Positions 15,703 through 24,756 of a stretch of DNA of 64,000 nucleotides are shown here, piece by piece. The notes beneath the pieces are model-generated. The model was given only the letters and a program-made list of their open reading frames with translations. It was not told the DNA's origin and did not search any database. Made by a program: the position numbers and the translations under genes. Each line of letters begins with the position of its first letter. Position 1 is the first letter of the stretch. Origin of the DNA: Winogradskyella sp. (GTDB lineage: Bacteria; Bacteroidota; Bacteroidia; Flavobacteriales; Flavobacteriaceae); NCBI GenBank assembly GCA_002722255.1, contig PBLD01000001.1, forward strand, positions 776,261 through 840,260, written 5' to 3'.

Positions 15703-18000
15703 TTATTCCTCTTGGTCAGATCCTGCACTAGAGTTAAGTCTTGCAGGTTTAACAGAGCTATCATGAGATTGATAATACTCTTCTAGTAGGTTCATCATGG
15801 CAGTCAATAAGTCTTTAGTTTCTAAGAGTAAGCTAAAATATAGCGTTGTGTTCTTAGGGCTAGATTCTTCGCTTCTTGTACGTTCTACCTGCTTTTGTAT
15901 TTTGTTCCTAACTAAGTCAAACATTTCCGTTTTAGTCTCTAACACAGCACCAATTTGCTCAAAAGATCTAGATTCAAACGCTGTTTGTGTTGTAGCAAAT
16001 AGTGTTTCAAGTTCAGAATCTAAGTCTTTAAGCTCTTTAATTTGACTAAACTTTAATTTCTTATGATTGTTATTGATATGTTTATGACTGGCTTTAGAGA
16101 TGTAGTCTAAAGATTGTGTCATGTCTTGTAAATGACCTAGTATGTTAATATAGAAATTACTTGCCGCTACACTTGGTTCGTCTAGATTTCTTATAAAATA
16201 GAAAATGTTATCCTTAAGATCATCAATTTCGGTTGATAATTTATCGATTTGTTTTCTATTCTTTTTTAAGAGCTTTAAATCTTGTACAGCTAAACCGTTA
16301 ATGGCTGACGTGTAAATCCTATTTCCGCGTTTAATAACATTAGCAATGTTAGATGCACTCTCGTGAATAACACCTTGTGTAGAACTACTTTCAGCTTTTT
16401 CAAGCTGATCTTCTTCACGCATTATTTTAGAGCTCTTTCGGTGTGCCAAATAACTTCTCACTAATAAAATTACTGCTAATACCAACAATCCGGATAAAGC
16501 ATAGCCTTCACCATGGTATAAAATGAAAGCCATGATTGCTGCAGCAACAAAAGCACTAAATGCTGTAAAAAACCATCCGCCAATAACATTTAGTACACCA
16601 GCAACTCTATACACTGCGCTTTCGCTTCCCCAAGCTCTATCAGCTAAAGACGTTCCCATGGCAACCATAAATGTAACGTAGGTTGTAGAAAGGGGTAATT
16701 TCATAGATGTAGCAATTGAAATAAGAACAGATGCTACCATTAAATTTACAGCAGCTCTTACCAAATCAAAAGCAGGTTTATCTTGCTCTTTTACAACAAC
16801 ATTAGGTTTTATAAACCGCTCTTTTGACCAATTTTTGTATGAATTTGGTAAGACTTTGTTTATACTCTCATTAAGACCAATAGTTAGTCTTACTATGTTT
16901 CTAGAGAGATAATTTGGTTCAAAACGTTCTTTAACTTCGTCTTGTCTTGATAGATCTACAGAAGTTTTTACTACAGCTTTAGCTTTGCTCGAAAACCATA
17001 AGGTAAGTACCATTATAAGACCAGCAATAAGCAGTAGATATGAATTGGTTGGTACTTTACCAGCAAGCCCTTCCATACTAAACTCTGATGGTAAAACACC
17101 ATTAGCTAAGAAGGCTTCATACCATTTTTGAAATGAATCATAGCCTGCAATAGGTACACCTATAAAGTTAACTAAATCATTTCCGGCAAAGGCCACAGCT
17201 AGAGCAAATGTTCCAATAATGATGATGATGGTATAAATCTTGGCATTAAATAATTTAATAGCCAGAATAGAAAGTATAGTAAATGCTAAAAAGCTTAGGC
17301 CTACAAAAGTAAAAGGGTTGGTGTTTAAAAATTCTTTGACACCAGAAGGCATGAAGGCTGCATTTTTCAAACCTTTTACTATGATAAAGTACATAATTGA
17401 GGTAACAGCAAAACCACTAAAAATTGCACTATACCAATCTGGTTTTTCTTCAAATTTAAATGACAACAATAAACGTGAAACGTATTGAATAATGGCACCA
17501 ATGGTAAAAGCAACAACTACTGATAACAGAATACCAAGTATAATTTCAATGGCTTTTTCATTGTTAATATAATTACCTAAGTCTATTATAGATTGAGAAT
17601 TATCTGCGTAAATTTTGATTAAAGCCACGGCAACCGAAGCTCCTAATAATTCAAATACAATTGAAACCGTGGTAGAAGTAGGTAAACCAAGCGTGTTGAA
17701 GAAATCTAACAGTAAAATATCAGTTAACATCACAGCCATAAAAATGACCATGATTTCGTTAAACATAAATTCCCCAGGATTAAAGATGCCTTTTCTTGCC
17801 ACTTCCATCATACCACTAGACGTCATTGCTCCTATAGCAACACCAAGACTGGCAACAATCATTATGGTTTTGAAAGAAACGGCTTTAGAGCCAATAGCAG
17901 AATTTAAAAAATTTACAGCATCATTACTTACACCAACAACTAAGTCTGCAACAGCTAAGAATGCTAATGCAGCTAGCATATAGATATAAAGGTTTTCCAT
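15703..18000 (-). CDS. PiT family inorganic phosphate transporter with PhoU-like C-terminal domain
   Basis: The 765-residue membrane protein has the two PHO4-family halves. The N-terminal repeat carries VSNDAVNFLNSAIGSK and GLPTSTTVSIVFE; the second carries LPLSTTYVTFMVAMGTSLADRAWG. Roughly twelve helices run to about residue 535. The last 200 residues form a soluble helical region (about 560-745) that resembles a PhoU domain, which would place transporter and regulator in one chain. Such proteins bring in phosphate by cation symport. A TGTTA direct repeat with an 11-bp period sits about 55 bp upstream (18054-18071), suggesting Pho control. The PhoU-like call is made from pattern only. Confidence 0.87.
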   Translation of the reverse strand: MENLYIYMLAALAFLAVADLVVGVSNDAVNFLNSAIGSKAVSFKTIMIVASLGVAIGAMTSSGMMEVARKGIFNPGEFMFNEIMVIFMAVMLTDILLLDFFNTLGLPTSTTVSIVFELLGASVAVALIKIYADNSQSIIDLGNYINNEKAIEIILGILLSVVVAFTIGAIIQYVSRLLLSFKFEEKPDWYSAIFSGFAVTSIMYFIIVKGLKNAAFMPSGVKEFLNTNPFTFVGLSFLAFTILSILAIKLFNAKIYTIIIIIGTFALAVAFAGNDLVNFIGVPIAGYDSFQKWYEAFLANGVLPSEFSMEGLAGKVPTNSYLLLIAGLIMVLTLWFSSKAKAVVKTSVDLSRQDEVKERFEPNYLSRNIVRLTIGLNESINKVLPNSYKNWSKERFIKPNVVVKEQDKPAFDLVRAAVNLMVASVLISIATSMKLPLSTTYVTFMVAMGTSLADRAWGSESAVYRVAGVLNVIGGWFFTAFSAFVAAAIMAFILYHGEGYALSGLLVLAVILLVRSYLAHRKSSKIMREEDQLEKAESSSTQGVIHESASNIANVIKRGNRIYTSAINGLAVQDLKLLKKNRKQIDKLSTEIDDLKDNIFYFIRNLDEPSVAASNFYINILGHLQDMTQSLDYISKASHKHINNNHKKLKFSQIKELKDLDSELETLFATTQTAFESRSFEQIGAVLETKTEMFDLVRNKIQKQVERTRSEESSPKNTTLYFSLLLETKDLLTAMMNLLEEYYQSHDSSVKPARLNSSAGSDQEE

Positions 18001-18053
18001 TTAAAAGAGTAACTATAATTGTACGCAAATTTCCTCTTTTAATTTCAACGTTA

Positions 18054-18071
18054 TGTTACCAAAATGTTATG
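18054..18071. promoter_or_regulatory. PHO-box-like direct repeat upstream of PiT
   Basis: TGTTACC, AAAA, TGTTATG: two 7-bp units with a 4-bp A-rich spacer, the 11-bp periodicity of PhoB/PhoP boxes. It lies just upstream of a near-consensus -7 (minus strand GAAATTTG, 18025-18032) for the PiT gene. The background is AT-rich, so chance is not excluded. Confidence 0.4.
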
Positions 18072-18200
18072 ATATGCTTTAGGGTTTAAAAAAATGAAGA
18101 AATGTTTTTGCAGTAAACGTAGGAACTTAATTAAATGTTATCGAATGATGATGTTTTGTTAAAATATAAAATACTAAAAATCAATTATTTACATTTCTAA

Positions 18201-18251
18201 TGTTAATTTAATGTTACGTAATAGTTGTTTAAATGTAAATTAAATGTTATG
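18201..18251 (+). promoter_or_regulatory. Five-unit 11-bp phased GTTA array (PHO-box-like) over the YwqK-like promoter
   Basis: Units start at 18201, 18212, 18223, 18234 and 18245: TGTTAAT, TGTTACG, AGTTGTT, TGTAAAT, TGTTATG. All are separated by 4-bp T/A-only spacers apart from one T/A spacer followed by a mismatch unit. The fifth unit overlaps the -7 element, so the array covers the -33 position as PHO boxes do. Confidence 0.5.
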
Positions 18252-18255
18252 TTTG
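18225..18255 (+). promoter_or_regulatory. Promoter of the YwqK-like gene
   Basis: A TTG (18225-18227) is followed after 20 bp by TATGTTTG (18248-18255), a perfect TANNTTTG -7 element 26 bp before the ATG at 18282. Confidence 0.6.
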
Positions 18256-18281
18256 TGATGTAATCATTAATTAAAGCCCAA

Positions 18282-18644
18282 ATGAATATGAGAAATTTAG
18301 TAATTGTTCTTATGATGCTTAGTGTAGCATTCTCTTATGCTCAAGACAGTAAAGAACCAAAGTTAGAGAAGAAAGGCGACTTAACTTACGTTACGTATTA
18401 TCATGATAATGGTGAAATAAGTCAAACAGGTGTGTTTAATGCAGATGGCAATATTCATGGTGAATGGAAAAGCTACGATGCTGAAGGTAATAAAGTAGCA
18501 TTAGGAAACTATGATAATGGTAAAAAAGTTGGAAAATGGTTTTTCTGGCAAGGAGAATCTTTAAAAGAAGTAGATTTTATCGATTCTAAAATTGTAAGTG
18601 TTAACCAATGGGATAACAAAACCAAAGTTGCCATTAACAACTAG
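18282..18644 (+). CDS. Secreted MORN/YwqK-repeat protein
   Basis: The 120-residue protein has a signal peptide (cleavage near SYAQ). Two or three MORN-like repeats follow (YYHDNGEISQTGVFN, GEWKSYDAEGNKVALGNYDNG and KVGKWFFWQGESLKEVDF). Automated pipelines often call such proteins YwqK family antitoxins. There is no toxin gene here and the protein is exported, so that role is not supported. A second ATG two codons later is equally possible as start. Promoter and phased repeats directly upstream suggest strong, regulated expression, perhaps under phosphate control. A bidirectional terminator follows. Confidence 0.78.
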   Translation: MNMRNLVIVLMMLSVAFSYAQDSKEPKLEKKGDLTYVTYYHDNGEISQTGVFNADGNIHGEWKSYDAEGNKVALGNYDNGKKVGKWFFWQGESLKEVDFIDSKIVSVNQWDNKTKVAINN

Positions 18645-18663
18645 TAGTTGTCGATACTTAAAT

Positions 18664-18698
18664 AAAAAAGGCGTTCTAAAATTTAGAACGCCTTTTTT
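18664..18698. terminator. Bidirectional terminator
   Basis: AAAAAAGGCGTTCTAAA and its complement TTTAGAACGCCTTTTTT form a long perfect stem between the convergent YwqK-like and TonB-receptor genes. Confidence 0.85.
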
Positions 18699-18723
18699 AT
18701 TTATAGACAATTTAATGTTTGTC

Positions 18724-21567
18724 TTAGAACTTAAATGTGTAACCTAATGATATTTCAGTGCCTGGCTCTCTCAATGAAAAAATTTGATTGCTTGCACCAA
18801 AAGACTCATATTCACTTAATCTTTCGTCACCAAGTATATTAGATACTTTAAGGTCTATAGATGAACGTTGATTCTCGCCAAAAGATTTGTTTAACGTAAA
18901 GTTTAAACTGTTAAAAGGCTGAGTATAAACATCTGGTACTTCACGGATACCAACAACTTCTAAAGTTTCACCTTGTACGTTGTAGAATAATCCAGTTCTT
19001 AAACCAATATCACTATTGTCGTAATTTAATCCAACATTAATTAAATAAGGAGCTTGTCCTTGCATATCTCTTTTTCTGTCAATTGATTCTCCATCTCTGG
19101 CTGAAGCAACTCTACCGTTATACTCGTCATCAGACATTGTTAACTCAGATTTAATTAAAGAGAAATTGGCTGTTAGTTTAAGATTGTTTAAACCTTCAGA
19201 AATAAATCCTAATCGTTGTCTTGCTTCAAATTCTGCACCATAAACAACAGCGTCACCTAAGTTACCAACAGTAAGCTGTGTTGGAGCAGAGACAAAGAAT
19301 GTTTGCTCAATTACGTCTGTAAAGTCTTTGTAGAAACCACTTATAGCAAACATTTGTCCTTCTTCACCAAAAAACTCATAACGTATATCAAAGTTGTTGA
19401 TATATGTTGGTACTAAGTTAATATCACCAATAAACAATCTACTTGTAATTGGATCGAAGATTTGTGCTACAGAAGCTTCTTTAAAAGAAGGTCTTGCTGT
19501 AGTACGAGAGTAAGATGCTCTTAAATTAGATTTATCGTTAACTGCATAAATAACATTAGCTGATGGGAATAAATCAAATTCGTCTAAGATTAATTCTCTA
19601 TCAAATACATTATCAGCATCTTCACCAGTGTAGAATGAGCTAAAGAACTCAGTTCTTAAACCAACTACTGTTTTTAATTTTTCAGTGATATTAAATTCAG
19701 TTGAAAAATAAGTAGATCCAATTTGTTGCTCACCTTCATAAGCATCTCTTGGGTTAAAGTTGTCTGTATAGACAACATAAGTACCAGCATCTGTTTCTGG
19801 TGTCCAAAGGTTTTCAGTAGCTAACAAATTATCTGCATTACCGCTTGCAATATAAGATTGATCTCCACGAATGTTAAAGGTAAAGTCATCAATACTAAAA
19901 TCTCTAAACTTATACGTAAATGAACCTCCAAATTTTATTTTAGCTTGGCGGCCAAATAACTCTACAGTTTTGTCAAAATCTGCTTTGCCAGCCCAAGACT
20001 CTTCAAGTAAGTTTCTCCATAACTGAATAGGTAATGTTGAAGCAGAAGGACTTAAGAATGAATTACCATTATCAGCTTGCTGAAATGGCGTAATTCTATG
20101 GTTTTTATCCATTACCTTAGAGAAGGTAGGAGATAATTTCCATTCAAAGTTAAATGGCTTATCGTCTGTAATGCTATTTAACCTGTGCTTACCCGTAAGA
20201 AATAAGTTGGTAATTGAACGCTCTGTATAGGTAATAGAGTTTTTTGTGAGTGGTTCTAATCCACCTCCAGTACCGTCCTGAGATATTACCTGGTTAAAGA
20301 AACCTGCAGTAGACTCACCATTTTGTACATGAAGTAAATTTACCTTAAACTTAGATTTATCCGTTTTATAAGCTAAACCTAACATACCATTTAAAATCAC
20401 ATTGTTAATACCTTCAGAACCTTTAGAATCTAGAGCAGCAATTAACTCATTGTCTGATGTGTCTTGTGGGTTTTTTATGTATGCACCATCAAATCTGTTT
20501 TTGTAAAACGTTGTTTCGTTTTTATAAGAGAATGATGCTTGGTACCCTAATTTATCATCACCAATGTCGTATTGATTGCCCAAGGTAAAACCAAAGTCGT
20601 AGTTCATACCACTAGTTTCTTGCTTAGCTGCTAGTTCTTTTTCAAAACTATTTGTAAGTGTTGTAAGTGTTGTAGTATTAATACCATTACCTAGTACTCC
20701 TTCCTCAAATTGATATCTGTTAACAGGTACATTTCGCATACCATCATCATAACCTAACCAGTCAGTATCACTACCTCCTGATGTTAAATATGAATTATTG
20801 AAATGCATGTCTGGGTTGTAACCACCTCCCAATGAAATTGAATATTCAGCCTTACTTGGAAAGTCTTTTGTAACTATATCTACAATACCACCAGTAAAGT
20901 CTGCTGGATATTCAGCAGATGCAGACTTTAAAACAATAACATTGTCAAGAATATTTGTTGGAAATAAATCCATTTGAATTGTGTTACGGTCTGGATCTAA
21001 ACCTGGGATATCAATACCATTTAAGATAGACTTTGTATAGCGATCACCAAGACCACGTACAAATACATATTTATCACCTTGTATAGAAACACCAGGAACA
21101 CTTTTTACAGCAGCAGCAACATTACTTGCTCCAGTACTTTTAATAGCCTGAGAAGACAAACCATCCATTACAACTGCTGATTTTTTTTGTAAATTTAAAA
21201 CAGCACTTTCTGTGTTTCTTTTTGTAGTTGTAGTAATTACAACTGTGTCTAAAGAATTAGTTTCCATCAAAACATCTAAGGTAAATACCTCGCCGTTTTT
21301 TATGACAACATCTGAAATTTCTTTAGTTGCATACCCAACAAAGGAGAAAACCAATGTGTAAGTACCTTCTTCTAGCTCCATTTCAAACTTTCCATCAAAA
21401 TCTGTAGTAACACCTTTTGAGGTACCTTTAACTAAAATGTTAGCAAAGGCCATTGGTTCATTAAATTCACCATCGATTACTGTTCCGGCTACTTTTCCTT
21501 GTGAGAATGCTGTAGATGTCGCTGAAATGAAAATAAAAAGAGCTAAAACTTTTATTATATGTTTCAT
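18724..21567 (-). CDS. TonB-dependent receptor with carboxypeptidase-regulatory-like domain
   Basis: The 947-residue outer-membrane transporter has, in order, a signal peptide (cleavage near AFSQ) and a carboxypeptidase D regulatory-like domain (about 25-110; GKVAGTVIDGEFNEPMAFA, GVTTDFDGKFEMEL). A plug domain follows (about 125-235; VRGLGDRYTKSILNG, GGIVDIVTKDFP), then a beta-barrel to the C-terminal aromatic ISLGYTFKF. It is not a SusC-type receptor, because no SusD gene accompanies it. The partner encoded 70 bp upstream is a beta-helix lipoprotein. The substrate is unknown. Phased GTTA repeats ahead of the lipoprotein gene and the PiT transporter next door hint at a phosphorus source (inference). 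Confidence 0.92.
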   Translation of the reverse strand: MKHIIKVLALFIFISATSTAFSQGKVAGTVIDGEFNEPMAFANILVKGTSKGVTTDFDGKFEMELEEGTYTLVFSFVGYATKEISDVVIKNGEVFTLDVLMETNSLDTVVITTTTKRNTESAVLNLQKKSAVVMDGLSSQAIKSTGASNVAAAVKSVPGVSIQGDKYVFVRGLGDRYTKSILNGIDIPGLDPDRNTIQMDLFPTNILDNVIVLKSASAEYPADFTGGIVDIVTKDFPSKAEYSISLGGGYNPDMHFNNSYLTSGGSDTDWLGYDDGMRNVPVNRYQFEEGVLGNGINTTTLTTLTNSFEKELAAKQETSGMNYDFGFTLGNQYDIGDDKLGYQASFSYKNETTFYKNRFDGAYIKNPQDTSDNELIAALDSKGSEGINNVILNGMLGLAYKTDKSKFKVNLLHVQNGESTAGFFNQVISQDGTGGGLEPLTKNSITYTERSITNLFLTGKHRLNSITDDKPFNFEWKLSPTFSKVMDKNHRITPFQQADNGNSFLSPSASTLPIQLWRNLLEESWAGKADFDKTVELFGRQAKIKFGGSFTYKFRDFSIDDFTFNIRGDQSYIASGNADNLLATENLWTPETDAGTYVVYTDNFNPRDAYEGEQQIGSTYFSTEFNITEKLKTVVGLRTEFFSSFYTGEDADNVFDRELILDEFDLFPSANVIYAVNDKSNLRASYSRTTARPSFKEASVAQIFDPITSRLFIGDINLVPTYINNFDIRYEFFGEEGQMFAISGFYKDFTDVIEQTFFVSAPTQLTVGNLGDAVVYGAEFEARQRLGFISEGLNNLKLTANFSLIKSELTMSDDEYNGRVASARDGESIDRKRDMQGQAPYLINVGLNYDNSDIGLRTGLFYNVQGETLEVVGIREVPDVYTQPFNSLNFTLNKSFGENQRSSIDLKVSNILGDERLSEYESFGASNQIFSLREPGTEISLGYTFKF

Positions 21568-21637
21568 GTAATATTGTATATATCCAATGCCTACCTGGTA
21601 GACATTGGATTTATTTATATGAATTAAAAAGTGTTTA

Positions 21638-22915
21638 TTAGAATCCTAAACCACCTTCTGCATTAGCATAGGTCCAGCTAAGGTTAGAAGTAGTAGCACC
21701 AACTGTTTGTGCACCTTCTGTAACTGCAGTAGCAGTAGATCCAAAGCCAGATACAGTAACTGTTTCTGCTTTGTTAGCAAAAATGCTAGTAACATCTGTT
21801 ACACCTTCAGGTAATACAATTTCCCAAGCACCAAATGTTAAGATACCATTGTTATAGTTTGTTGCAACACCATCGTTATCTAATTCAACGTCAGATTCAG
21901 CTTTAAAACCATATGCATAAACATTTTCTGTATGACCTTGTGCGTTACTTCTGTAATCAGCATACTCACCGTTTGCAGTTACAGTATTACCTATGATTGT
22001 TGCATTTCTTAAAGTGAATGATCCAGAACCTGTTCCTTCAGGACCGTCAATTTCGAAAGCGTGATCAGAAATATCACCTAAAACAACAACTACATTGTCA
22101 ACTGTTCCAGCGTAAGCTTGGTCAATATCTATAGCGTCATCACCTTGAGCCCATACTAAAATGTTAGATGCATCAACAGTACCTCCAAAGAATTCTACAC
22201 CGTCATCAACATTACCAACAACCTCAATATTGTCTATAATTGTACCAGCACCAACACCACCTAAAGTAAGACCGTTGATTTCGTTACCTTCACCAATTAA
22301 AGCACCACCATGACGGATAGAAATGTATCTCATGCTACCAGAACTATCGTTTTCATCTGTACCACCGTAAAGACCAAAAGTATCATCTGCAGGAATACCT
22401 TCAATTTGAGCTTCAACGATATCTCCAGAGAAAGAACAAGGTGCATTACCTAATACGATTAAACCTCCCCAAAGACCTCTGTCGTTTTCATCTAAATTAG
22501 TACCAGCAGTTTGACCGCAAGTAATGTTATCTTGTGTAGATGTGAAGATAATTGGCTCAGAAGCTGTACCGTTGGCGTTAAGAGTACCACCTCTTGCTAC
22601 AATTAAAGCAGAAGCTAAGGAACCAGTTCCTGAAGAACCTTTAATGATAGTTCCAGGATTAATAGTTAAAGTTGCTCCAGCAGGTACAACAACTTTTTGG
22701 TTTAATTGGTAAATGTTGTCATTTGTCCAAACATCACCATCAGTTATTTCACCAGTTACAGTTACAACAGGACAGTCGTCAGTTGAACCACCACCTGGAT
22801 TTTCATTTATTATTGTCGTAGATGTCTCTACAATTAAAGGAGCATCATCATCTTTAAAACAACTAGTAAATACTAGTGTAGAAGTTACTAACGCGATTAA
22901 AAGTAATTTTTTCAT
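21638..22915 (-). CDS. Surface lipoprotein with right-handed beta-helix character, paired with TonB receptor
   Basis: The 425-residue lipoprotein has lipobox VFTSC (Cys19) and then the acidic run FKDDDAP typical of surface export signals in Bacteroidota. A long region rich in Gly, Asn, Val and Ile follows (about 50-340), with repeating short strands such as GGTLNANGTASEPIIF, RGLWGGLIVLGNA, SMRYISIRHGG, TIIDNIEVVGN and DASNILVWAQGDDAI. This is the pattern of a parallel beta-helix. It is upstream of and probably co-transcribed with the TonB receptor, an arrangement that recalls SusD with SusC, so it may capture the receptor's substrate at the surface. Function not established. Confidence 0.75.
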   Translation of the reverse strand: MKKLLLIALVTSTLVFTSCFKDDDAPLIVETSTTIINENPGGGSTDDCPVVTVTGEITDGDVWTNDNIYQLNQKVVVPAGATLTINPGTIIKGSSGTGSLASALIVARGGTLNANGTASEPIIFTSTQDNITCGQTAGTNLDENDRGLWGGLIVLGNAPCSFSGDIVEAQIEGIPADDTFGLYGGTDENDSSGSMRYISIRHGGALIGEGNEINGLTLGGVGAGTIIDNIEVVGNVDDGVEFFGGTVDASNILVWAQGDDAIDIDQAYAGTVDNVVVVLGDISDHAFEIDGPEGTGSGSFTLRNATIIGNTVTANGEYADYRSNAQGHTENVYAYGFKAESDVELDNDGVATNYNNGILTFGAWEIVLPEGVTDVTSIFANKAETVTVSGFGSTATAVTEGAQTVGATTSNLSWTYANAEGGLGF

Positions 22916-22998
22916 TGAGTTGAATTTTTAATAAACAATTTTTAGTTTTTATTGTGATGCAAAGAAAACGTGATATTCCCTTGAAGAGGTTACTCAAT

Positions 22999-23049
22999 GA
23001 TTAAAGTTTTGTGACCAAAAAGTTAGTTAAAGGTTAGTTTAATATTAAG
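22999..23049. promoter_or_regulatory. 11-bp phased GTTA array upstream of the lipoprotein/TonB-receptor pair
   Basis: Units at 22999, 23010, 23021, 23032 and 23043: GATTAAA, TGTGACC, AGTTAGT, GGTTAGT, TATTAAG. The central two are strongest, and the 4-bp spacers are A/T-rich. The array lies about 32 bp upstream of a near-consensus -7 (minus strand TTTCTTTG, 22960-22967). It resembles the array at 18201. It could also act on dgt, which is divergent. Confidence 0.4.
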
Positions 23050-23163
23050 CGAATTAGCGTTAAGGATACAATTTCTTAACATTGTAAAATATGATAATTG
23101 AAAACTGTTTTTCTAAATGATTCTATACCAATTTATTTATCTTGCATCTTTAATTTTTAAGAT

Positions 23164-24504
23164 ATGAACTGGGAGCAATTATTGTCTTTAAGACGCTTTG
23201 GTGATGAGAATAAACGGTTAAGAAAAGAACAAGACGAAACTCGTGTTGGATTTGAAGTGGATTATGACCGTATTATATTTTCTTCAGAGTTTAGAAGTCT
23301 ACAAGATAAAACACAGGTTGTACCGCTATCTAAAACAGATTTTGTTCATACCAGATTAACACATAGCCTAGAGGTTAGTGTGGTTGGGCGTTCTTTAGGT
23401 AGGCAAGTTGGTAAGTTACTTTTAGATAAGCATCCGCATTTAGAAAATGTACATGGCTATAAGATTAATGATTTTGGGGCTATTGTAGCTGCCGCTGCTT
23501 TAGCGCACGATATAGGTAACCCTCCTTTTGGTCATTCTGGTGAAAAAGCAATAGGTGCATATTTTAAGAATGGAGATGGAGCTAAATTTAAATCTGAATT
23601 AACTGATAAAGAATATCAAGATTTATGCGATTTTGAAGGTAATGCTAATGGCTTTAAAATTTTAACCGAGAGCAGAGCTGGTAGAGTAGGTGGATTGCGA
23701 TTAAGCTATGCCACACTTGGTTCCTTTATGAAATATCCGAAAGAGTCTTTACCAAAAAAGCCTAGCAACCATATAGTTGATAAAAAATATGGCTTTTTTC
23801 AAAGTGAAAAAGAGATGTTTTCGGCTGTTGCTTCAGATTTAGGCTTAATTAAGAGAAGTGAAACGGACTTGAGCTACAACAGACATCCTCTAGCCTATTT
23901 AGTAGAGGCAGCCGATGATATTTGCTATACGATTATAGATTTTGAAGATGGAATAAATCTCGGATTAATCGAAGAAGATTATGCATTAGAGTACTTGATA
24001 AAACTTGTAAAGGGAAGAATCATAACCAAAAATTATAATGCTTTACAAACTACTGAAGACAGAGTTAGCTATTTGAGGGCATTGGCTATTAGTACTTTGA
24101 TTGATGAAGCTGCTTCAATATTTATGAAAAATGAAACTGACATCCTAGAAGGGAAATTTGAAACTGCACTTCTAGATGTTAGTCAGTACAAGGCTCAAAT
24201 AACCGATATCATTAATTTGAGTATCAAGAAAGTCTACCGATCAAAAGAGGTGATAAATAAAGAGATTGCAGGATACGAAATATTAAATCAACTGCTCAAT
24301 GCCTACGGGAATTTAGCCTTAAATGTATACAACGATAGCTTGTCGAATTATGATAAATTATTGCAGAATCTTTTGCCTGAAACGGTAAGTTTATCAAATG
24401 AATCCTTATACAACAATTTACTTTCTGTGTGCTTATTTATTTCGAAACTCTCAGATACTAACGCTATGTTGTTACATAAAAAGCTGAAAGGGAATATTTT
24501 ATAA
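23164..24504 (+). CDS. dgt: Deoxyguanosinetriphosphate triphosphohydrolase (dGTPase)
   Basis: The 446-residue protein has the HD-domain signature of dGTPases: FRSLQDKTQV, His62 in HTRLTHSLEV, His115-Asp116 in LAHDIGNPPFGHSGE, and the later Asp in AADDICYTIIDFEDG. It cleaves dGTP to deoxyguanosine and triphosphate, and so influences nucleotide pools and phage resistance in some bacteria. The length and motif order are those of the Bacteroidota type. A near-consensus TAATTTTT lies five bases before the ATG, so this mRNA may also be leaderless. A small membrane-peptide gene follows 81 bp downstream. Confidence 0.93.
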   Translation: MNWEQLLSLRRFGDENKRLRKEQDETRVGFEVDYDRIIFSSEFRSLQDKTQVVPLSKTDFVHTRLTHSLEVSVVGRSLGRQVGKLLLDKHPHLENVHGYKINDFGAIVAAAALAHDIGNPPFGHSGEKAIGAYFKNGDGAKFKSELTDKEYQDLCDFEGNANGFKILTESRAGRVGGLRLSYATLGSFMKYPKESLPKKPSNHIVDKKYGFFQSEKEMFSAVASDLGLIKRSETDLSYNRHPLAYLVEAADDICYTIIDFEDGINLGLIEEDYALEYLIKLVKGRIITKNYNALQTTEDRVSYLRALAISTLIDEAASIFMKNETDILEGKFETALLDVSQYKAQITDIINLSIKKVYRSKEVINKEIAGYEILNQLLNAYGNLALNVYNDSLSNYDKLLQNLLPETVSLSNESLYNNLLSVCLFISKLSDTNAMLLHKKLKGNIL

Positions 24505-24585
24505 AATGCATTTCATCGAATAAATTTGGTTTTTAACGGTAAATTATTTTAATTTATTGCATAATTAGCCCCAAAAAACCTACTT

Positions 24586-24756
24586 ATGAGAAATAATATA
24601 CTCGGAGGCTTAGTCATTTTTGTAGTAGTACTGACTTGCCTATTAATGCTAGACGATATTTCTAACGTTCAAGATCAACCTGTAAAAAAAGACACTGTTC
24701 TAATTGAACAAATTGAAGGTAATACTGATTTAGCTATCGTGGAGGATAGTGAGTAA
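24586..24756 (+). CDS. Small single-span membrane protein (56 residues)
   Basis: An ATG at 24586 opens a 56-codon frame. It encodes one hydrophobic helix (LGGLVIFVVVLTCLLML, about residues 6-22) and an acidic tail ending VEDSE. Its 3' end overlaps the convergent dxs gene by 27 bp. It has the amino-acid make-up of a genuine small membrane protein, but no family is recognised. Confidence 0.5.
   Translation: MRNNILGGLVIFVVVLTCLLMLDDISNVQDQPVKKDTVLIEQIEGNTDLAIVEDSE

Noticed and set aside
18282-18644. Toxin-antitoxin antitoxin (YwqK) label
   Set aside because: No toxin gene is adjacent, and the product has a signal peptide, so an intracellular antitoxin role is not supported.
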